Origin: Begonia masoniana
Lineage: Eukaryota > Streptophyta > Magnoliopsida > Cucurbitales > Begoniaceae
Assembly: GCA_022432975.1 (NCBI GenBank)
Contig: CM039514.1
Location: forward strand, 6,555,519-6,619,518
DNA: 64,000 nucleotides
Reading direction: 5' to 3'
The notes beneath the pieces are model-generated. The model ran no database searches and was not told where the DNA came from. It saw only the letters and a list, made by a program, of their open reading frames with translations. The first letter of the stretch is position 1. Each line of letters starts with the position of its first letter. The translations under genes and the position numbers were made by a program. Shown one piece after another: positions 36,150-47,878 of the stretch.

Positions 36150-38508
36150 TCTTGAGTCCCAACTTAGGTCCAGTTGGACCCTGGCTTTCCTGACAGACAC
36201 CCCCCTGGAAAGAACCTTGTCCCCAAGGTTGGAAATCTGAAAATTGAGATCGGGCCATATCTGTGTCCATCCACGAAGCTGCTTCCACAGGTTGTCCATC
36301 CCAATGAATGAGCCATTGAGTCACCGGAAAATTCCCACGCTTGACCACCCGCGTTTGAATGACGGAATGAGGAGTGAGAGAATCCTTGTTAACAGTAAAT
36401 TCCAGTGGCAACTTTGCCGTGGGAATAGCATGTTGGCCAATAACCTTTTTAAGAAGAGATACATGGAAAACAGGATGAAGTCGGGTGTCCTCCGGTAAAG
36501 CCAACCTGTACGCCACCTTACCTTGTCGAGCCAGAATTTGAAAAGGACCGAAATAACGCGGAGCCAGTTTATGATTGGATCGATCCACGACCGATTTCTG
36601 GCGACATGGTTGAAGTTTTAAAAACACCCAATCACCGACTACGAATTGCCTCTATGTTCTATTCTGATCAGCATAAACTTTCATTCTGTTCTGGGCCTCC
36701 ACAATATTAGTCTTCAAAAGATTATTCATCGTGTGCCTGTCGTGTAAAAATTCATCTGTTGCTGAAGACTTAGTTGGAAAATAAGGACCCACAGCCAATC
36801 GAGGTGGAACTTCACCATATAGTGCCTCGAAAGGGGTCATTTTAATAGCCGAATGAAGAGTAGTATTATACCACCACTCGGCCAAAGGAAGCCATTGACG
36901 CCATGAAGCAGGCTTCTGAAAAGTCATACACCGGAGATACATTTCAAGAAACTAATTCACCCATTTCGTTTGGCCATCTGTCTCGGGGTGATACGAAAGA
37001 TATAACTCCGCCCCCAAGGAAGAAAAAAGAGATTGCCAGAAACCAGACAAGAAAATGGGGTCTCTGTCGGAAACAATAGAAAGAGGCAATCCATGAAGCT
37101 TGAAAATATTATCCAGGAAAAGGTTCGCTACCTGAACTGCCGTAAAAGGGTGGCGCAGCGCCATGAAATGGGCATACTTGGTAAAGCGATCGACGACCAC
37201 CAGGATGCAGTTGGATTGCAGAGAGTTCGGTAAACCCTTAATAAAATCCATAGCAATGTGTGTCCATGGGCGTTGTGGGATTGGCAATGGCTGGAGAAGC
37301 CCCGGATACGAAACATGTTCTCCTTGCAACATTGACAAATTTCGCAGTTGCGAACAAAACGATGAACATCCGAAGTTAAACCAGGCTACCAGAATAACGT
37401 TTTAGCTCGGTGTAGTGTGGCCTGAATACCAGAATGGCCCCCTTCGGCGGAGTTATGGACGTTATCGAGTAATTTGCTGCGAATGTTGTTTCCTAGACCA
37501 ATAACCAGCTTGTCCTTGAAACGTAATAGCCCATTATGAAGTACAAAGTTGGGTTCGTGGGCCGGGTTGACAGCCTTTGCTTGTAAAATGTTGGTGGCCC
37601 ACTGATAATCGTCATAACTGGAAATCACCTCGGCAACCCAGGCAGGAGAAACCACAGTTAATTAAGAACATTTGAAATCATCGGAATCGGCAGAGTCCGG
37701 TCGCCTAGATAAAGCATCGGCGACGACGTTATGATGCCCCTGCTTATATTCAATCACGTAATCCAATTCAAGGAGTTTAATCAGCCACTTTTACTGCAAC
37801 GGCGTCGTAATCCTCTGTTCCAATACGTATTTCAAAGAATTTTGGTTGGTCTAAATGACAAATTTGTGGCCTTCCAAGTAATGCCGCCAGAGTTGAACGG
37901 CGGAGACCAACGCCAAAAGCTCTTTCTTGTATATTGACAGACCCCTATTTTTAGAATGGAATGGTTTACTCATGAAGGCGATCGCCCGCCGGTGTTGCAT
38001 GAGCACGGCTCCCATACCCCCGAGACACGCGTCTGTCTGAATGACAAAGGGTAGGGAAAAATCTGGTAACTCCAGAATGGGTGGGTTGCACATAGCCATT
38101 TTGAGAGTCTGAAACGCATTGTCAGCATCAGTATTCCAAACAAAAGAGTTCTTCTTGAGAAAGGAGGTGAGTGGTTTGGCCAACATGCCGTAGCCCTTGA
38201 TAAACTTCCGGTAATACCCTGTTAAGCCCAGAAAACCTCTCAACTGTTTGCTGGTGGTCGTCGTTGGCCAGGAGACCATAGCCTTGATTTTGGCGAGATC
38301 GGCCTGAACCCCGTTGCCGGAAATAAGATGACCCAAATAGTTAACCTGTTGCTGACCGAAAACACACTTGGACTCCTTAACCACGAGCTGGTATTGCTGC
38401 AGAATAGAAAAAACCACCCGTAAATGCAAACAGTGATCCTCCAAGGTCTGACTGTACACAAGGATGTCGTCGAAAAATATCAAAACAAACCGCCGGAGGT
38501 GCTGCTGG
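36150..38508 (-). pseudogene. Reina-like pol, 3' part (RT end, RNase H, IN, tail)
   Basis: Begins abruptly within RT at QQHLRRFVLIFFDDILVYS (catalytic DD near 38460). RNase H IQTDACLGGMGAVLMQ is near 38030, the integrase zinc region near 37440, the integrase core MDFIKGLP, VSDRDPIF and SYHPETDGQTKW near 37240-36960, and a GPF/chromodomain-like tail QWLIHWDGQPVEAASW near 36290. Several in-frame stops (near 37386, 36951, 36652) and frame changes break it. The upstream RT segment is missing, not just shifted. Confidence 0.88.
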
Positions 38509-38716
38509 TGTAACACCCTTAATACTGTACCCATTTATCCGTACTATTTTTTTTATACTTATACTTAATTAAACTTAAGCGGCATTAAAGTTTTCATTTT
38601 AAACCACTTAAAACAAAACCATTTATAAACTTAAATCTATTTAAAACAATTAATAAAACAATTAAAACATTTATCAAATCGGTCAAGGGCAAAACCGGAA
38701 GGCAGAGGAAAAAGAG

Positions 38717-38935
38717 AACCAGCGACTGGTCGCTGCAAGCGTTGCATTATGCAGTGAACAGTCGTTGCATAGTGCAGCGCCCGATCGCTGCATTATGCAG
38801 CGATCAGTCGCTGCATATGTGCAGCGCCCGATCGCTGCATTATGCAACGATCAGTCGCTGCACATGTGCAGCGCCTGATCGCTGCACTGCAGCAATCCGT
38901 CGCTGCAAATGTGCAGCGATAATTCGCTGCTAGCG
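38717..38935. repeat. Palindrome-rich tandem array (CGCTGCAT...ATGCAGCG)
   Basis: Units of about 47 bp alternate CGATCGCTGCATTATGCAGC and TCGCTGCATATGTGCAGCG type palindromes. Each half is self-complementary, so the whole array could fold into serial hairpins or cruciforms. Confidence 0.8.
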
Positions 38936-39858
38936 ACCAAATTAACTTACCTCTCTGGAATCCGTAATTCTAGAGAACAACACCCAACTTTTCATCCAAT
39001 TTCATCCAATACAATACTCATCTTTGCACCATAATTAAACGAACTAAACCCACGTTAAAGTTTCATGAAAACGAACTGCATGGATATATTTAAAAGTTGT
39101 CAAAATCCTCCTGTTTTCAAATTACCAAGCAGTTCTAAAATAGACTTTCCAAACGATTATAAAACAGTTTTCAAAACGTTTAAAAACTCTAACGTAAACC
39201 TATAACTACCAGAGCCAAGCATCCTAAAATGTCTATACAATTATCAGCCCAAAAACCCTCAAAATCTGTACATACATCCCCACGGGTCGGGTAAGCATCG
39301 ACTGCGCAACACACCACCGCAATCCATCTTCCGTCAACTGCCTCACACTTCAGGAGGAGGAACGTCGTCCTCACCTGGCTCGATGTCACCTAAAACGTCA
39401 CCTATACCATACAGACACAAAATGAGCTAAAGGCTCAGTAAGCTTCGTAAATGCAGATGCATGCGTGCGTATGCCATTCAGAAAAACATGCAGCTTTCAG
39501 ATTCAGATACAGATACAGATACAGATTCATTTTTATTACGTCGCAGACATATTGTTACCGAGATATCAGCCCACTAAATGGAAAGGATACATTCTGCGGT
39601 CGAACTATCGCTTTCCACCTAAAGGAGGGGGGTACATGCTCACAAACCCTACAGCCATGCCTGAGCCCCATCTCGCGTAACCAGATACAGATTACGTAGG
39701 TTAATTACAGAGGTTCGTTTCTTTTCTTAAAAACACGTGCAGAAATTCATTTTCATGACATTTGAAATACGTGATGCATGAACAGTTAATAAGCAGAAAG
39801 TAAGCAATCAACATACATACCATCAAGACAAATAAACGAAACCTATAGACAACTAACC

Positions 39859-42582
39859 TGTAACACCCGGCATTTTTGCCATGTAATTATTTCCCCGAAT
39901 TGTATATGTGGGATTAATATTATTTAAATACAATGTATGACTTGGTTGAAATGATGGAATGCTTAAGTGAGAACCAAACCAATGGCTAACTAAACAAGAC
40001 AATTCAGTTAAAAGCCAATGGAATGGTAAAATAGGTAGCCAATTAAGGTTGGTGGGAGTGAGCCAATGGATGAATGGCATGTGGCAACTTGTTGAAGAAG
40101 CCATGTTCTTCCCTCCTACGTGAATGTTCATTCACTTCTCTGCTTCCTCCCATCTCTCTCGATTTTCTCTCTTCCAGGCGATTGAAACAAAACTTCCGCA
40201 CTTTGTTTCTCCAGCAATTCTTCGTTTTCTTCAGCAAAGGTGAGCGTCTTTAATGCTAACAAGTTTGGACAAGTTTAAAGTGGGTTTTTACCAAAGTTTA
40301 GGGTTTCGGTTTTTGGTAAAAACTCTCTGTTTTGGATGAAAACACGTTAGTATGTTTTCTAAAGAGTTGAAATGAGCTTGCTGCATATCCAACAAGTTAT
40401 TTGTTAGCTCTTACAGCTTGTTTAATTCCTTTACATGCATACTACAGGTCAGAGCACTCCAGGAACATTCGAGCACCTGACACCGCCGCAAACAGGTAAG
40501 TTCATGTAAGTTCATGCACCTACGTTGGCCCTTAAGGCCCTACAACTTGGAGGTACTAGGTTTGGTTCGGGTAGTTAGGATTTCAGGTTATGTTTTAAGT
40601 TAAACATGTTTCCATTATATTCTGTTTTCCCTGTTGTGTTCATTCTGCTATCTGTGAATGTTAAGTTTAGGCATCGCACTTATTCATGCATACACGTTTC
40701 CTGTAAAATCATGCAAATGTTTTCAGCACTGGTTTTGAAGTAAGTAAGATAAAATCTGTAATGTAATGTACGGTTAAGTGTGGACGAGGACTGGCATCCT
40801 GTCAAGTACTCCTGTTATGTCCTGAAGTGGCATGTACATCCTGTTGCGCCAGCTCCTCCTCCCACTTATACCTTCCTGTCCAGTGAAACGTAATGTAATG
40901 TAATGTTCATGTATTTGAAAATGTTCATGCATAGCATATGCACACTGCATTCCCCATGTTCTTACTGAGCTCTAGGCTCATAGATGAACTCCCTGTTGTA
41001 GGTACGGATCCTCCAGATGAGGAGCTCGAGCCTCAAACTGATGAATTGATGTAGTTGGCGGGAGGATCTCACGGGATGGTTGCTGCAGTCAGACACAAGC
41101 TCCTGTTCTGAGGTTTAAGTTATTTTTTCTTTTGATAGTCCGTACTTGTAAAGAGTCCTGAAATTCTGGTTTGGTGTCAAATACTCTGTAGAAAATATCT
41201 GTTTGAAAAATCCTGTAAAGACAGTTTGAATTCTGTATTAGCTTTGTGATTTTGAAACAATGTATAGACTCAGTGTCAATGTTAAAGATTGCTGTATTTG
41301 ACAGTAAGTTCATACTCTAAAGTATTCTGGAATTCTGTTGTATTTGTTCTAAAACTCTGTTAAGGTTCTGTGTTATGCTTTAAAACCTCTGTATTTGACA
41401 GTTGTATTTACGTTTGAAATATATTGAAACCATTCTGGGAATCTTTCATTGATTTGTGCATGAATTGTCTCTGGTCATGGAGAAATTCTAACAGTTGTTC
41501 TTCTGAAATTCTGTTAAGTTTTCTAGTTTCTGTCATGTTCTAAAACCGTATTTAGATTCGGGTTTGAAGGTCTGAAACCTTTATGCCTTCTGGATTTCTG
41601 TTCTCCGTTTATATGCCTCTCTGTCAAAAGTTGTAAATTCTGTCCTTAAATTCCGATTACATCTTCCGGTAGGGACTTTGCCTGCATCTACCGCCAGAGA
41701 GTGATTCTGTTTTAGGTTTACTCCTGCCGGTTTCATTTGATGTCTGCGTCTGCCGATTGTTACTGCTCATTCTGTCTGTTTTAAACTCCATCTGCCGATG
41801 ACGTCAGATCATCTTCCGACTGACGTCATCATCTCCTGCCGATTTCGTTCATTGACTGTATCTGCCGATGACGTCAGATCATCTTCCGACTGACGTCATC
41901 ACCTCCTGCCGATTGTGTTGTTATCTGCCTCTGCCGGTTATGTTGGCTAACTTCATCTGCCGGTTGACGTCACCCATTTTCGGATGACGTCATCACAATC
42001 TGCCGGTTCCCACATGCTGTTTTCTCATTCCGATGATGTCACCATTCATTCCGATGACGTCATCGCACCTGCCGATCCCAATTACTGCTTTCCCCTGCCG
42101 ATGACATCATCCCCTGTATATTCCTTCCGGTTATGTATTCCGCCCAATAGCATTATGTTTTATTTTAAGTTAAGTTTTCGCCATTCTTTAGGAACCCGTT
42201 TTCATCTTCCGGCCACGTCACATGCCGATGCTTTCCGCCCAGTTTATAATTTTGTCTTCCGGTTGACGTCGTCTTCTCTTCCGATGACGTCATACGCCTT
42301 CCGCCCAACAGCCTCCTGCTTTTATGCTTATGATTTCTGGTTTACTTCCTGTCCATCCTGTTTAATTATTTTCTTCGCCATTTCTTCTCTTCTGTTATCC
42401 GTTATTGAATCCCGTTTTACTTTCAACCCCGTATTCGGAGAACTCTCTCTCCCTCTGTTAAAGGTTAGACTGTTCTGTCCCGTTCCGTTTAAAAAAAAAT
42501 AGTCACCCCTTTCCTGTCATCTGTCCCGGAGTGACGGCTTGATCCCGAACTCCGATCGGGATTCCGGTTTCGGGCTGTCACA
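39859..42582 (+). mobile_element. Solo LTR, gypsy family A (copy 4)
   Basis: A 2724-bp solo LTR from TGTAACACCCGG to CGGGCTGTCACA with exact TSD TAACC (39854-39858 and 42583-42587), nested in the family B LTR. The segment 40143-40480 is nearly identical to 10383-10737 of copy 2, pointing to recent amplification. The inverted repeat is at 40966-40980. Confidence 0.93.
41640..42300. promoter_or_regulatory. TGACGTCA array in LTR copy 4
   Basis: Eight exact TGACGTCA palindromes between 41799 and about 42293, plus variants, interleaved with CATCTTCCG, CATCTGCCG and TTCCGCC words. Possible bZIP-site cluster; function inferred. Confidence 0.55.
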
Positions 42583-43689
42583 TAACCTAACTACCCAACC
42601 AAAATGTATAAACAAACAACACTCCAATGATCCTCGACGCGACATCGACGTACGGTGTAGGCCAATCGGCCAGAGTAAGTCACGAGAACTTACCTTGAGC
42701 GCGCTGAATCTCAAGCTTCGTCCACGAGAGTCGTTCGCTTGAGGCAAAACACGACATTTGCCGTTAAAACCGAATTAAGCTATTAAACGTCCAAATTAAC
42801 AAAACCTTAACTAAAGATATTTCCTAAAGCTTTAATTCGATTTATTGAGCTATTCCATCGAGCAATACACGCTCAGCGCCTAAATTCTCAAATTACGAAC
42901 TTTTTCGAAAACCCGAAAATTCTCGGATTTTAAAATTTTTCACAAATTGATTTAACTTCGCCCAATAACGTCCAATACGTTTAATATATACTTAATCACG
43001 GCTAATCTATTAATTACGAACCCTAATTTCACATTTTTAACAAAACCTAAACGAAATCCTAATTGCTTAAACTTCGTAAAAACCGAAATAAATGCTCTAA
43101 GATTGTAGACTCATACCTAGGGTTGCGAGAGGAGAAGAAAACGTGAAGAACCGGAGGAAGAACGGAGGAAAACGGAGGTCGGAATCGTCGAAGTCGTCGA
43201 CGGCTCGCGTGAGGAGGTGTTCTCTGGTTCGTGAATGCCAGAGAAAGAAAAGAGAAAGTGAAGGAGAGAAGAGGAAATTGTTATTTTTATAAATTTTGGT
43301 TTTGCGAATTACCATTTTGCCCTTAGCACCTAACTCTATTTGTTTCGTCATTCGTTTCGTCAATCGGCTAAAGATTCGACTTCTCCAAATTTTCTTATTT
43401 CACTAATAAGTTCAACTTATTATTTGGGATTTAATGAAACTGTCCGTTCGCAAATCGGATCTTGTTTACTATTTTTACTAAAACGTCATATACATTACGA
43501 TAGAGGTAATTACTCGGAATATAGCGTTATTATTCTGACAATTCTCTAAATTTCCTTAAAATTTCTATTAATCGTTAGGATTGAAATGACGCTTTCCGTT
43601 TGCGAAACTGACTTGATTTGACATATTTGCAAAAATGTCATCCAATATTATATTACAAAAAGTCCCGTAAATCCGGGTATTACAGCTGG

Positions 43690-44065
43690 TGTAACGACCC
43701 CTTTTCCCAGCAAGATATTATCCCCTCTGGGGATTGGGCCGTAACATAATATCCTCCCCTCACGACTTTGTTTGGCGAGGACTTCCCAGTCGGTCACCCA
43801 ACCTGGTACTACTCTCACCGAAGCACTTTTAACTTCGGAGTTCTTATGGAATCCGTTGTCAATTGTGCTCCAAAACACGTCTTGCTATCTTGGGAGGGTC
43901 TCTTTACATATGTTTCATTTCCACATACTTCCCCAAGCGATTTGAGATTGTGACGACCCCCTTTTTACGACATGTCACCTTCCGGTTCGCCCGCGTGGAC
44001 GTACTGCCATCCGGGTTCGGTTCATGCAGCCATCGTACACATACTTACACATCCGGGTCATCACA
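43690..44065 (-). mobile_element. Cassandra solo LTR with 5S rRNA-like segment
   Basis: 376 bp, the same length as the two LTRs at 53155-53977. In minus orientation it runs TGTGATGACCCGGATGTG to GGGGTCGTTACA and contains the 5S-like block (GAACTCCGAAGTTAA, GGGTGACC and CTGGGAAGT words). Flanks are GACGG and CCAGC on the element strand, so no TSD is present. It lies exactly at the point where RT sequence of the host gypsy element is missing. Confidence 0.9.
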
Positions 44066-44987
44066 CCGTCGGACAGCATTTCTCGCCCAGTTTTTTGATC
44101 TCGGCCTTTTGTGAAAACGGACAACGATAGGGCAAGATACAGAATGGGGTGGCGTTGGGTTTGAGAGGAATGGCGTGATCGTGCTCCCTCTCCAGAGGAA
44201 GACCCGACGGCTCGGCGAACACCGCCGCGAACTCCCGTAAGATGGCCACAATCGCCGCTGGCCACGCTGGGTTAATTGGCTCGGATTCCTTGGTCAAGGA
44301 TGCAATGAACCCCAGTGGATTATTCTGAAGAAATGATCGAAACAGTGCAAATTGGGCTCCCTCTAAAGGTCTCCTTTTCTGGTCATAAGGTAATTCAACT
44401 AGCAGGCCTTGATAATAGATCAGCAGATGAGATTTGGGTGGGTCAAAAGTGACCGGGCTGTGGGCTGCAAGCCAGTCAATAGCCAGGATGAGATCGCTGC
44501 CGCCGAATGACAGCATCTGAAGGGGAAAAGTGAAACGCAGGCCTCCCATTCTCCAAGCGACTTGGTCCTCCAGTGCTGAGCTGGCGAGCTGTGCTCCGTT
44601 TGCCACTATAACCATCACTTGAGTACAACTTAAAGGGCGAAGGCGAAGATGAAGCACCAACTGTTCATTAATAAAATTGTGGGTGCTGCCACTATCGATG
44701 AGAATAGAGACCAACTGGTGGCCGATCCTACCTGCAATCCGTATAACTGACGGGTTAGTCTGGCCGAAAATGGCGTGTAATGAGACCGTCGGGAAAGGCT
44801 CTGTTGAAGGCGCGCCCTGGTCTTGGTCCTGAATCTCCTCCCTTGTATCGTCTTCATCGTCCGAGGTCGCAACTAACACATTCAAGGTCTTGTTCTTACA
44901 GACGTGACCGGTGAAGTATTTCTCGTCGCATCTGAAACATAAACTCAATCGTCGTTTGAGCTGCAAATCTGCTTGTGGTACCCGTTG
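44066..44987 (-). pseudogene. Reina-like gag C-term, protease and RT start
   Basis: Minus-strand frame with a gag zinc finger CFRCDEKYFTGHVC near 44920, a retroviral-type aspartic protease motif ILIDSGSTHNFI near 44680, and the beginning of RT up to YRCPFSQKAEIKKL near 44110. It then runs into the Cassandra LTR. Residues that should link EIKKL to the FFDDILVYS block are absent. The hAT insertion separates this part from the main gag. Confidence 0.87.
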
Positions 44988-44995
44988 GAATTGAG

Positions 44996-46202
44996 TAGGG
45001 GTGGACAGAACCAGACCGGAACCGGTGGACCGGACTGGACCGTCGGTTCGGTCCGGTTCTTGGGCAGGTATTTGAGTGTTTGGACCGGTTCCCGGTTCCC
45101 AGATACCTGGAACCAGAACCGTGGTCCATGGTCCCGGTTCTGTTGCTCACAGGACCGGGAACCGCGGTACTACCGACTACAATTCAACTTATACAAATTT
45201 TTTTTTTCATTTCAGCAATTTTCATTTTTCCCGACTGGAGAGGCGAGGCGAGTGGCGAGTGGCGAGTGGCGACTTCGACTCCCGCGAGGCGCGAACCTCA
45301 TCAGCCCTTCCCGTCTCCCGTCTCCGGTCGAAACTGTCTGACCTTCCCGTCGTTCTCGACTCCTGTCTCTCTCTCCAGTCTCCAGTCTCTACTTCAAGTC
45401 TTCAAGTTCAGGAGCCCTAAAATCGGAGTTGGAGACTTGGTGTGGTGACTCTGCTCAGTGCTCTCTGTCTCGGTAAGTCTTCAGCAATCAGCCCTTCCAG
45501 TTTGCAGTTCCCGACTCCCGTCTCTCTCTTGAATCTCTCGAAAGATTTCAGACTCAGTTCAGAGTAGTCCCGACTCCCGTCTCAGTGCTCTCTGTCTCGG
45601 TAAGTCTTCAATTTTCTCGCCCTCTGTCCTGTTCAGTTTTGTATCACCATTCACCTTTGCTGTATTTCACATAAGTCTTCAATTTGATATATACTGTTAT
45701 TTTCTCCAATAGGTATTTACTATTTTATTTTGACATTGGAGTCTGACGAGTGAAGAAAACCGAAGAGGAAGTTCCATCTGTTTTTTTTCTTTGATTTAGT
45801 TTTTAGGTATAGTTACTTTCAGGATTCCTCTATTTTTTTTTCCTTTGATTCAATTTTTTTTCCTTGATTTAGTTTATAGGTATAGTTAACAAAATTCTGT
45901 TGGTGATTTCTCTTAGAATGTACAGTATTTATGTTGTTTTTGTAGGGAGAAGTGAAAGAAAGGTACTGTCAATTGCATTTTAAAAAAAACTAAAAAAATT
46001 TAAATAAATAAATAAATAAATAAATTCGGTAGGAACCAGTACCGAACCGGGAACCAAACCGCAAACATGGTCCGGTCCCGGTTCGGTACCGGTTCCTCAT
46101 GGGACCGATTCCGGTTCGGGAATCTAAAATCCCAAAATGTCCGGTCCGGTCTGGTTCCAAGCGGGAACCAGACCGGACCGGACCGGACCGTGCCCACCCC
46201 TA
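44996..46202. mobile_element. Non-autonomous hAT transposon
   Basis: A 1207-bp element with inverted ends TAGGGGTGG(A/G)CA and an exact 8-bp TSD GAATTGAG (44988-44995 and 46203-46210), the hAT signature. The subterminal regions are packed with CCGGT/ACCGG words on both sides. No transposase frame. An internal segment (CTCTGTCTCGGTAAGTCTTCA) occurs twice, near 45460 and 45590. It splits gag of the Reina-like element. Confidence 0.93.
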
Positions 46203-46210
46203 GAATTGAG

Positions 46211-47271
46211 TCAGTGATTTAGTGGCGTCGGAGCTCGAGTTGCTGTTTACTTTGTTATTTAGGTCCTTCGGAGAATCTGTCCAGCGTGGCGAGGGTGTGA
46301 AACGCGAGCCCCTTACAACTTTTAACGCTGATTCTTGTAAGACGGCGACCTCGATAGCCTGTTCCAAATTCGCACACCGGGCGATTCGGACCATGGCACG
46401 TAATTCCTCTTTTAGGCCACCGGCGAATCCTGCAACCCAAAAGGAATCTGGCATGTGAGGCAGAATTGTTTGGGCTTGAGCTTTGAGTTCCTCGAATTTC
46501 TCCAAATAATCCAAAACTGAACCCGTTTGCCTCACCTTACTCAAGGCCTCCAGTGTGTCTTCCCCTGGTTTTATTGAGAAACGTTTGCACAGAGCAGCTG
46601 AAAATTGGTGCCAACTGATCTGGGGTCTGTTCGCTGCCCACCCATGGTACCAAACGTCAGCCTTATCGCTCAAGAACAGCTTTGCCATCTCCATCTTCTG
46701 AAAGTCATTCATGTGATGCAGCTCAAAGTATCTGTCCGCCTTCCGAATCCACTCCAGTGGATGGTCTCCCGTGAAAATTTGTAAGTCTAATTTTGGGAGA
46801 CGAGGTGACGGATGGGAACCGAACTGTAAATGCTCTTCCGTGGCCATAGGTGGTGAATAGGGCCGAGGTCGAGGAATGGGGTCTGCCCTGCCGTTTGGTG
46901 GCATAGGTTGCAGGTGGGGTGGAATCCAGGAATTAGATCCCAAGTGTGCGACGGGTTCGCTCCCCATGGGTCGTTTCAACCACGCTCCGAAATACGGGTG
47001 AGTTGTTCCGCACCGGTGGGATTCCCGGTGTCTTGGGCTTCTCGCCCGAGTCCGTTGCTCCGGCCAGTCCCATCCCCAAATCCGGTTTGGGGTGTGTCAG
47101 CTTAGTCAACAATGCTAGCACCGCCTCATGGGTCGTTTTCAGGTCCTAGAGACTTTGATCGGTAGTCGTCGCCTTCGCTGCCATGCCGGCCATCTCATTC
47201 TTCAGCTTCTGGAATCTCTCAGTGAGTTTTCTCAGGCTCTCCCTGTTCGATTTCGCTCTCGTCTCTCCCAT
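46211..47271 (-). pseudogene. Reina-like gag N-terminal part
   Basis: Gag starts at the ATG at 47269-47271, 19 bp after the PBS, with a coiled-coil-like beginning (KLTERFQKLKNEMAGMA). It then passes a stop and a frameshift (about 47146 and 46935-46980) into the main gag domain, where PKLDLQIFTGDHPLEWIRKA and WHQFSAALCKRFS are typical gypsy gag (retrotrans_gag) words. It is interrupted by the hAT element at its C-terminal end. Confidence 0.85.
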
Positions 47272-47626
47272 TCTTCTCTGATCGTGGCTGCTCTGATACC
47301 ACTTGTTGTGGAACCCGTTGATTATGATCAAAATATTCTATTGATACTCGTAAATTATCAGGCTTGCTCATTCAGTATCCATGAAGAAAACAGTAAATCA
47401 CTTCTTACAGAGAATCTAAAGGAAAATAACAGAAAATAGAAATACTGACAAAAACATTCACGTCCCTCTCTCCACCCCTTTCTCTGCTGTTATTCTCTCC
47501 TTCCCTAACGGCTTCTGATTCCTTTTCTCAATTGGGCTTTGTCCTCTGGATTTTACTCCGGGTCTTTCTGATAGCCCAACTCTTGTGTCCCAGCTAAGGT
47601 CCAGTTGGACCCTGGCTTTCCTGACA

Positions 47627-47781
47627 CTCTCTCGCACTGCAGATCTTTCTGGCGCTCTCTCCATTTTTTGTGTTCATCATTTGTATCTCGAGTCGATCTC
47701 CCTCGTCTCCGTTCTTTCCGCTGGTTTTCACTCTCTTCTCCTCGTCTTTATTGTAGATTTGCATTTACCTCATCAACCTCA
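47627..47781 (+). other. BUD31 5' UTR exon, right piece
   Basis: CT-rich leader-like sequence starting with the TSD CTCTC, ending at a CTCAG/GTACTCTC donor-like site at 47782. Together with 35716-35872 it forms the likely noncoding first exon of the BUD31 locus. Confidence 0.5.
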
Positions 47782-47878
47782 GGTACTCTCTCTTTGTTTG
47801 TATTTCAATCTCTCCAACCGATTGAGAATCAAAATTGTTTTTTTTTTGCCTGATTTTTTGCTTAACACACCCGAATCA

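Larger units (their letters stand above)
38509..43684 (-). mobile_element. Solo LTR, gypsy family B, interrupted
   Basis: Bounded by TGTAACACCC and GGGTATTACA with TSD GCTGG (38504-38508 and 43685-43689). Without the nested family A LTR (39859-42582) and its TSD it is about 2.45 kb. No coding region. Minus orientation is inferred from the position of the short inverted repeat (39423-39437) and the GT(A)TAGGTGACG block. It contains a palindromic array (38717-38935) and a (CAGATA)n microsatellite (about 39497-39530). It sits in RT of the Reina-like element, adjacent to a Cassandra LTR. Confidence 0.9.
35873..47626 (-). mobile_element. Ty3/gypsy element, Reina-like, with nested insertions
   Basis: An 11.75-kb unit on the minus strand with 323-bp LTRs (35873-36195 and 47304-47626) and TSD CTCTC (35868-35872 and 47627-47631). 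The two LTRs differ at about ten positions in my by-eye alignment (about 3%). The PBS (TGGTATCAGAGC, minus strand) is at 47290-47301 and a polypurine tract (CCAGGGGGGTGTC, minus strand) borders the left LTR. Coding order is gag, PR, RT, RNase H, IN and a C-terminal chromodomain-like tail; short LTRs and the tail suggest the Reina clade of chromoviruses (inferred). Its own sequence is about 5.4-5.5 kb; the rest is inserted elements. Confidence 0.93.

Noticed and set aside
38509..44065. A single large retroelement covering 38509-44065
   Set aside because: Separate TSDs (GCTGG, TAACC) and distinct termini show a family B LTR with a nested family A LTR, next to an independent Cassandra LTR.
45076..45448. 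Arg/Ser/Pro-rich open frames inside the hAT element
   Set aside because: Low-complexity sequence overlapping in three frames, without similarity to transposase or any host domain that I recognise.
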